DNA from: Hormiphora californensis
Taxonomy: Eukaryota > Ctenophora > Tentaculata > Cydippida > Pleurobrachiidae
Assembly: GCA_020137815.1 (NCBI GenBank)
Contig: CM035360.1
Location: 1,764,077-1,828,076 of the forward strand
Direction: 5' to 3'
Length of the DNA: 64,000 nt
Of this stretch, positions 50,409 to 64,000 are shown piece by piece. Both the position numbers and the translations under genes were made by a program. How positions within the stretch are numbered: position 1 is the first letter of the stretch; each line of letters starts with the position of its first letter. The notes below the pieces were generated by a model, which saw only the letters and a list, made by a program, of their open reading frames with translations, was not told the DNA's origin and ran no database searches.

Positions 50409-51204
50409 ATGAAGTTGATTCTCCTGGTGCTTTTGTTTGCAAGGCCAGGTATTTGCGATGGTAAGTGTTATATTATAGAACAAACCAAATATTGCAGATA
50501 TAATTATATAAGATGATCAAATACGAATAAATATATTATTTATGATCATATTTTAATTCTTTAAAATGTCTAAGTTCGATTTAAAATTCCTTTTCACAGA
50601 TTTTCTGGCCACGATCCAGTTCAGTGAGTGGATGGAGAAGCCAGTCGACCAGAGCACCCAACTGACAGCATGGGTTCAGGACAAGGTGTTTCAAATTGAA
50701 ACAAACAAAGCAGTTGATAGCAACGGTATAAGGTACGATTTTTATAGTTAAATATTTGAAATAATTTCAGTTAATTTAACCTCTAACCAAAACAAACTGA
50801 CATAGTTTGAATTTGAACCCTTTTCAGATGGGTGATTTATACCGTAACGACTAGTCATTGGTTTGCTTTTACCTCGGCGGTTATCAACTGCCAGTATTGT
50901 AACGGTTATTCCTTCTCTGGGAGTGAAGAATTTCTATCCAGTGCTGGTGTAATCAGTTTCCTAAAAGGTCGGTCTTTCCTAGTAGATCCCTCTCCCTGCT
51001 TTTACTAGCTAACTTATTTTCATGTTTTTCCAGATGCCACAACTCTAAGAATCTGGTTTAATGGAGTCCTGCAAGTTACCTGGACCTTTACTTCAAATGG
51101 CAATGGGGAGTGTATATTGCTATCAGAACTGCTGGGGTTCAGATTTCGAAGTAATTCAGGGGGCAACGATACGATAACAGACCGTTACAGATATGAGATA
51201 TACG
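50409..51204 (+). CDS. Unrecognised small secreted protein, copy C
   Basis: Exons 50409-50460, 50600-50732, 50828-50967, 51034-51204, with the family's phases. Signal peptide MKLILLVLLFARPGIC, then DFLATIQFSEWMEKPVDQST, a cysteine pair in NCQYCNGYSFSGSEEF, and TTLRIWFNGVLQVTW with LLGFRFRSNSGGND. A good acceptor at 51334 in the right phase opens a short hydrophobic frame (RSYPSVLGYFIILLV) that might be the last exon, but copies A and B give no clear match. Most similar to copy B. No known domain. Confidence 0.8.
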
Positions 51205-52619
51205 GTAAGTAGCAGTATATTTCACTTTAGTTACTTTAGGTTGATTGAAGCTGTAGAAGATCATATTCCTCCGCTGCAATTTAGGATCATTGCCTCGTGC
51301 AATCACCATTTCTATTTTTTATTTCTTGTCTAGTTCGATCTTATCCTTCCGTTCTTGGATATTTTATTATTTTATTGGTATCGCAATCAAAAGTTTTGCA
51401 AACTTTCCTCATTAAATCCATATCTCTTTAGCTCAAATGTTCTTATTCTGGGTCTGTTTTCGGCAAAAATATTTTTGCCATAAAATGAAAAATTAATGCA
51501 ACTTTTTTATAAGTCTTTAACATAGATATTAACAGACATGCTTGTCAAATGTCAGGCACTGAATGTAAAATCACGCACACAGTTCAGGTGCGGAGAGGAC
51601 AGTTTTATTATATGCCATAGCAACTGTTGTTCTTGTTTTATGAGAAGATACATACAGCATTCAGTATTTTTTTGTTCGATAGAATTTCGTTGATGGAATT
51701 AAAATGGGGTCTAGCATTTTACAGAGGAGCTCTTAGCCGTAGGTCTTTGATGTTGTCACGACGGAAAATTGAGTAACCTCTACTCCCCAGTCTAGGCTTT
51801 AGCAAATCAAATTGTCAGCCTTCCTGCATAGTGCATACAGCATATTTCAAGCCCAAATCGTTCCAAATCAATGAATTCCAGATTACACGATTTGAAGTCT
51901 AGGTATTGGGCATAGCGTAGCCGGTAACCAACCAAACACCTCCAGGTTGAAGCTGGGGGCGAAAGCATCTGATCAGCTTGGGAAAAGTAATTTTGATCTT
52001 AGAGCGTTTCTCCTTGGTATTCTGAACTATCCTAGACCTTATCTTTACCGCTACCTCCTCAAGTCTCAAACCATGCCATTCACCGTTCGTGAGGAGCTGC
52101 CACAGCCCACAACTCAGCCAAATGTTTGCTTTTTTGTGTCCTTCTTAAAATTTTTCTTCAGTGCGAAATTTATTTTTTTATTTGTCAGTGCGCGGCTTTA
52201 AAGATTTTATACATCGCGCGGCTCAAACTGCAGTGCAACAGCGAATAACTTGTGCCTGCTTATTTTACTGGGATTCACTTCCAATTTAAAAAAGAATTTG
52301 ATATGGCATGAACGTTAACAGTTGGAGTATTACACAACATAAGTCATAAAATTGGTTGATTAATCATGACACTATGAGGAACCCGCATGGTGGCGCCTAC
52401 CCGATCTGAGCACACGGGCGCCGCCAGACAGTGTGGGCCGTGGGGCAGTGTCTTTAACATTTGTTTACCGTCTTTTCTCCTTCAAACTCATCTCTATCTC
52501 TCGCATCATCTTTCACTCAGCCCCATCTCTCACTTCGTCCAATTAACTTGCTCAACATTTAAAAACCTGTCTCTCTCTCTCATATAACAGTACTTTTCAG
52601 ATATTTTATGAAAAAAAGT
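51205..52619. other. Spacer between copy C and SMC3
   Basis: Apart from a possible last exon of copy C, no gene is supported. The right end contains the SMC3 3' UTR. Confidence 0.45.
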
Positions 52620-61465
<8,846 letters not shown>

Positions 61466-62776
61466 CTACTGACTATTAATTCCTTCATTAGTTGAATAAT
61501 AAAACTGTTCAACCTCAACTAACAGAGGGTGAGATTTACTAAGTGAGAGAGATAAACACTTGAGAGACATATCAAACAATTGTAACGCCCTGTTATAATT
61601 ATCCAGATACTCAGCTTTGTCAGCAAACTTTTGATTCAGCTGTAACTTCCCCAGTTTAGCTAGGAACAGTCCTGTGGAGGGGTAACTTTGTGCCCAATCC
61701 ATCAACCCTACAGTTGCCTTGAGTCCCGTCCGAAGTGCCGCCTCCCACCGCTCCTCTATAATCAATGCATCTGTTTCCGCCATCAGATGAGCCATAATCT
61801 CAATATCTTGCTGAGCCCGGGTGGTTATGGCAGAGTTGAATGTGGCAATGTTTTTCAACATCACATCGTTTATTTTTGTCACACTTTTGAGCAGTGAGCT
61901 CTGGCAGGATGGACATTGCAGATCATTGTTTGGGATGTCAATGGCAGGGTTTGAGTGTTCTTTACAAGACGGGCACTCTCTCAGCAGTTGAGTGTCCCGA
62001 CCCTTTTTACGCTGATCAGTACACAACCCGCACGTGCATTCAAAGTTGTACTGCGAGAAAAGTTGCTGATGTCGTGAGAGGAATGGTTTGGGTAGGGAGA
62101 TGTAGGAGATTGTTATCTGTTCACCTGCTGGGATCTCCCTAATCGCAGTCACGTACGCAGTCCGGCCTCTGAATGACAGGACACAGTTCGGATCACAGGA
62201 GTGATTTAGCTTAGTTAGTTCGGGAATTAGCGCTGAACCGATTTCATTAAACTGTGTATCTTCCAATGTGAACAAGTTCACTACCAGTTTGATATACAGT
62301 GAATAAACCTTCTCTGGTGCAGCTGTAGCACACATCTCCCTCACTCCTCTCAACAAAAAAGGGTAATACTGGCATATCTTTTCATTTTCCACGGATTCGT
62401 GTTTCATCATACCATCCACTTTGTAAGTGGACCTCATTTCTGAGGAGGAAACGAGGAGGGCACAAAATCTGATTAAAGGAGGCACAAAATGGGAAGCATT
62501 GATCGAACTGAGCAGATCACACTCTGCCTTGTGGACCTTCCAGTTGTCTCTCTGGCACCCTTCTGAGCAGTAACGAAGGTGTTTACACCGGGAACACCGT
62601 TTCAGCGAGGAACATGGCTGGAAACAATGGTTACACAGTTCTCGGTGACTCTTCTCGTTCAGGCAGGTGATCATTTGTGAGGTTTTGAAGAGGTTTGTCC
62701 GGGGTTTCAGGGTGCTTTTCGCGAAGAGGCCACTCCCCGTTTTGTCATCGATGTATTTAGAGCAGAATAAAACCAT
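61466..62776 (-). CDS. SET and MYND domain protein (SMYD family), intronless
   Basis: SMYD proteins are lysine methyltransferases acting on histones and other proteins. The ATG at 62776 gives MVLFCSKYIDDKTGSGLFAK, the start of the split SET domain, and 436 residues, the family's usual size. The MYND zinc finger is at about residues 48-87 (CNHCFQPC, CSRCKHLRYC, HKAEC). The SET core is at about 180-235, with LTKLNHSCDPNC, which binds the cofactor, and EQITISYI. A post-SET cysteine cluster follows (FECTCGLC), then a helical TPR-like C-terminus. Frame upstream of the ATG continues with non-ATG codons. No intron interrupts it, unlike all other host genes here, so it may be a retrocopy that has stayed intact. 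SMYD subclass (1/2/3 type) not resolved. Confidence 0.92.
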   Translation of the reverse strand: MVLFCSKYIDDKTGSGLFAKSTLKPRTNLFKTSQMITCLNEKSHRELCNHCFQPCSSLKRCSRCKHLRYCSEGCQRDNWKVHKAECDLLSSINASHFVPPLIRFCALLVSSSEMRSTYKVDGMMKHESVENEKICQYYPFLLRGVREMCATAAPEKVYSLYIKLVVNLFTLEDTQFNEIGSALIPELTKLNHSCDPNCVLSFRGRTAYVTAIREIPAGEQITISYISLPKPFLSRHQQLFSQYNFECTCGLCTDQRKKGRDTQLLRECPSCKEHSNPAIDIPNNDLQCPSCQSSLLKSVTKINDVMLKNIATFNSAITTRAQQDIEIMAHLMAETDALIIEERWEAALRTGLKATVGLMDWAQSYPSTGLFLAKLGKLQLNQKFADKAEYLDNYNRALQLFDMSLKCLSLSLSKSHPLLVEVEQFYYSTNEGINSQ

Positions 62777-63039
62777 GTCTAGTGAAAAATAATTGGTCAA
62801 TAATCACTGCACTATCAAAAAGGGAAGATTGGCAAATGGCGAGAGCTCTTCCGCAAAAAAAAACGAAGCCGTGGTCCACGGCTGCGTGGATCTGAAAAAC
62901 AAAACTGGAAAACAGATTTAAGATCGACCCAAATTTCCTGAGCTGAGGAAATGGGAATTGTGTGTGTGAAAGCCGGGGTTGCCGGTCCAATTAAAACGGA
63001 ATAAAAATCAAGGTAATCAGTACATATAAGATTAATAAA

Positions 63040-64000
63040 TTAGATTAGATTAATGTCATTGGTTAAACTACAAAACCGAGTCCATTTATTCCCCCTGAAC
63101 CCCCTGATGGAAATGAGTACAGTTTTTAGGAGTGAGAAAGAAAGTCGTAGTCTGATATAGCGCACGCTATCATTATAGGTATGCCCGGTTTTGTCGGCGA
63201 GACGGTTCGCAAGCTTCTTGTAAAATACCCCGGCTCTTGGACCCATGACCCCAGTTGTTGAGAAAACCAGTGGAGTGAAAGTTGCTTTCTCCACCTCAAC
63301 TACTCGTGCATCATAATGAAGTACTTTTTCTCGCTCATGTCGCTTGATGGTGTTTTTGAGTGGCTGAGAAATGTTAGTAGGTGCCAGGCTATTGAAGACT
63401 CGGATGTCAGTGAATACCATATCGAGGTCACTCCACACATTCCGGGCAGAAACATCCAAACGGGCACTGTTAACAGTGATAGCAGATTTGAATTGGAATG
63501 TTTCACCAGTTATGGGTAGGAGCTGCGGCTCAATACGGACGTCTTTGCAGCCGGCCTCCACGAGGATGTTAGCTGTGAGGTCTCGGATGTTATTATGCCG
63601 TAAATACACGTAACCTCCCACGGCACATGAAAGGCAGTGTTCGAGAGTGTTCGATTTTCCACACGCACAAACAGATGGTATGCCCTCAAAGGGTAAGTTG
63701 TAGCGTAGTAGCAGGGCATCTCTGAATTGCTGTTTATTCAGGACAAATCCGTGTTCCACCAAGGGCAGAGCAGTTAACCAGCTAGAGGCCCCTCTAGACG
63801 AGATCTCCTCGAATAATCGCTGGTCAAAGGTTGAAAGTAGTGCCCGGGTTTGTTCTTTTTCGGCATTCTGTGTAGATCGTTTTACTTTCAGGACTGCAGC
63901 CTTAGCTCCTTTCGCTTCCCACAGGAGGAGTTCCGAACGTTCTTCACTGATTAGGAGTTTTTGTTCCAGAATGAGATTTTTAAGAGGCTGGGTCGCCTGA
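63040..64000 (-). CDS. C-terminal part of a retroelement polyprotein (partial at window edge)
   Basis: An open frame that enters from the right edge and stops at 63040, at least 320 residues. Blocks seen: SSWLTALPLVEHGFVLNKQQ, FRDALLLRYNLPF, a cysteine/histidine cluster CACGKSNTLEHCLSC, LRHNNIRDLTANIL, DVSARNVWSDLDMVFTDIRV and FTPLVFSTTGVMGP. I recognise this arrangement from repeated retroelement-linked ORFs in cnidarian and sponge genomes; the acidic ARLDVSA...DIRV core could be a nuclease fold, which I infer only. The frame is intact, so the element is young or still active. A reverse transcriptase, if present, lies outside the window. Confidence 0.7.
   Translation of the reverse strand, partial: QATQPLKNLILEQKLLISEERSELLLWEAKGAKAAVLKVKRSTQNAEKEQTRALLSTFDQRLFEEISSRGASSWLTALPLVEHGFVLNKQQFRDALLLRYNLPFEGIPSVCACGKSNTLEHCLSCAVGGYVYLRHNNIRDLTANILVEAGCKDVRIEPQLLPITGETFQFKSAITVNSARLDVSARNVWSDLDMVFTDIRVFNSLAPTNISQPLKNTIKRHEREKVLHYDARVVEVEKATFTPLVFSTTGVMGPRAGVFYKKLANRLADKTGHTYNDSVRYIRLRLSFSLLKTVLISIRGFRGNKWTRFCSLTNDINLI

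Noticed and set aside
51947-52201. Frame between secreted protein copy C and SMC3
   Set aside because: Hydrophobic low-complexity tail, no homology recognised, no family-like splice sites.

Overview
This window is eukaryotic, almost certainly from an invertebrate metazoan. Genes are split by many short GT-AG introns, and the conserved gene set is animal: PRMT7, type II glutamine synthetase, a rhodopsin-family 7TM receptor, a prominin, SMC3 and a SMYD protein. Very high loads of foldback elements, short microsatellites and short introns would fit a sponge or another early-branching animal. The sequence alone does not prove this.

Layout. 0.4-0.9 kb is a low-quality-looking homopolymer patch. 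0.95-2.74 kb (minus) is PRMT7, with a shortened second half. 6.0-7.8 and 8.6-11.3 kb (plus) are two tandem glutamine synthetase genes; the second carries several MITEs and an interrupted N-terminal exon. 11.3-13.7 kb is a block of foldback elements. 13.7-17.8 kb (minus) is an orphan 7TM receptor. 18-25.7 kb holds no gene I can support, only CT/GA microsatellites and a second low-quality patch. 25.8-36.3 kb (minus) is a 27-exon prominin whose first extracellular loop contains a kringle domain. 36.9-51.2 kb (plus) holds three copies of an unrecognised small secreted protein family, separated by a 5'-truncated LINE, two Helitrons, a 1.3-kb near-perfect palindrome, pogo-like and Harbinger-like MITEs and other foldbacks. 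52.6-61.3 kb (minus) is a complete 20-exon SMC3. 61.5-62.8 kb (minus) is an intronless SMYD gene. A retroelement ORF runs off the right edge.

The main discoveries are these. (1) The prominin carries a complete six-cysteine kringle, and exon phases are continuous from signal peptide to last membrane segment. (2) Tandem repeats repeatedly sit exactly on splice sites, so their units carry extra copies of acceptor or donor motifs; I see this six times at acceptors and once at a donor. (3) Two Helitron copies have both ends readable. (4) There is a three-gene family of secreted proteins of unknown fold. (5) Glutamine synthetase copies show a conversion-like identity pattern and a Harbinger MITE within the conserved DGSS region.

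The genes do not form an operon or an obvious pathway. Exon coordinates were read by hand; those checked by reading-frame phase should be right to within a base or two. The 5' ends of PRMT7 and the receptor, and the 3' ends of the secreted family, are incomplete.
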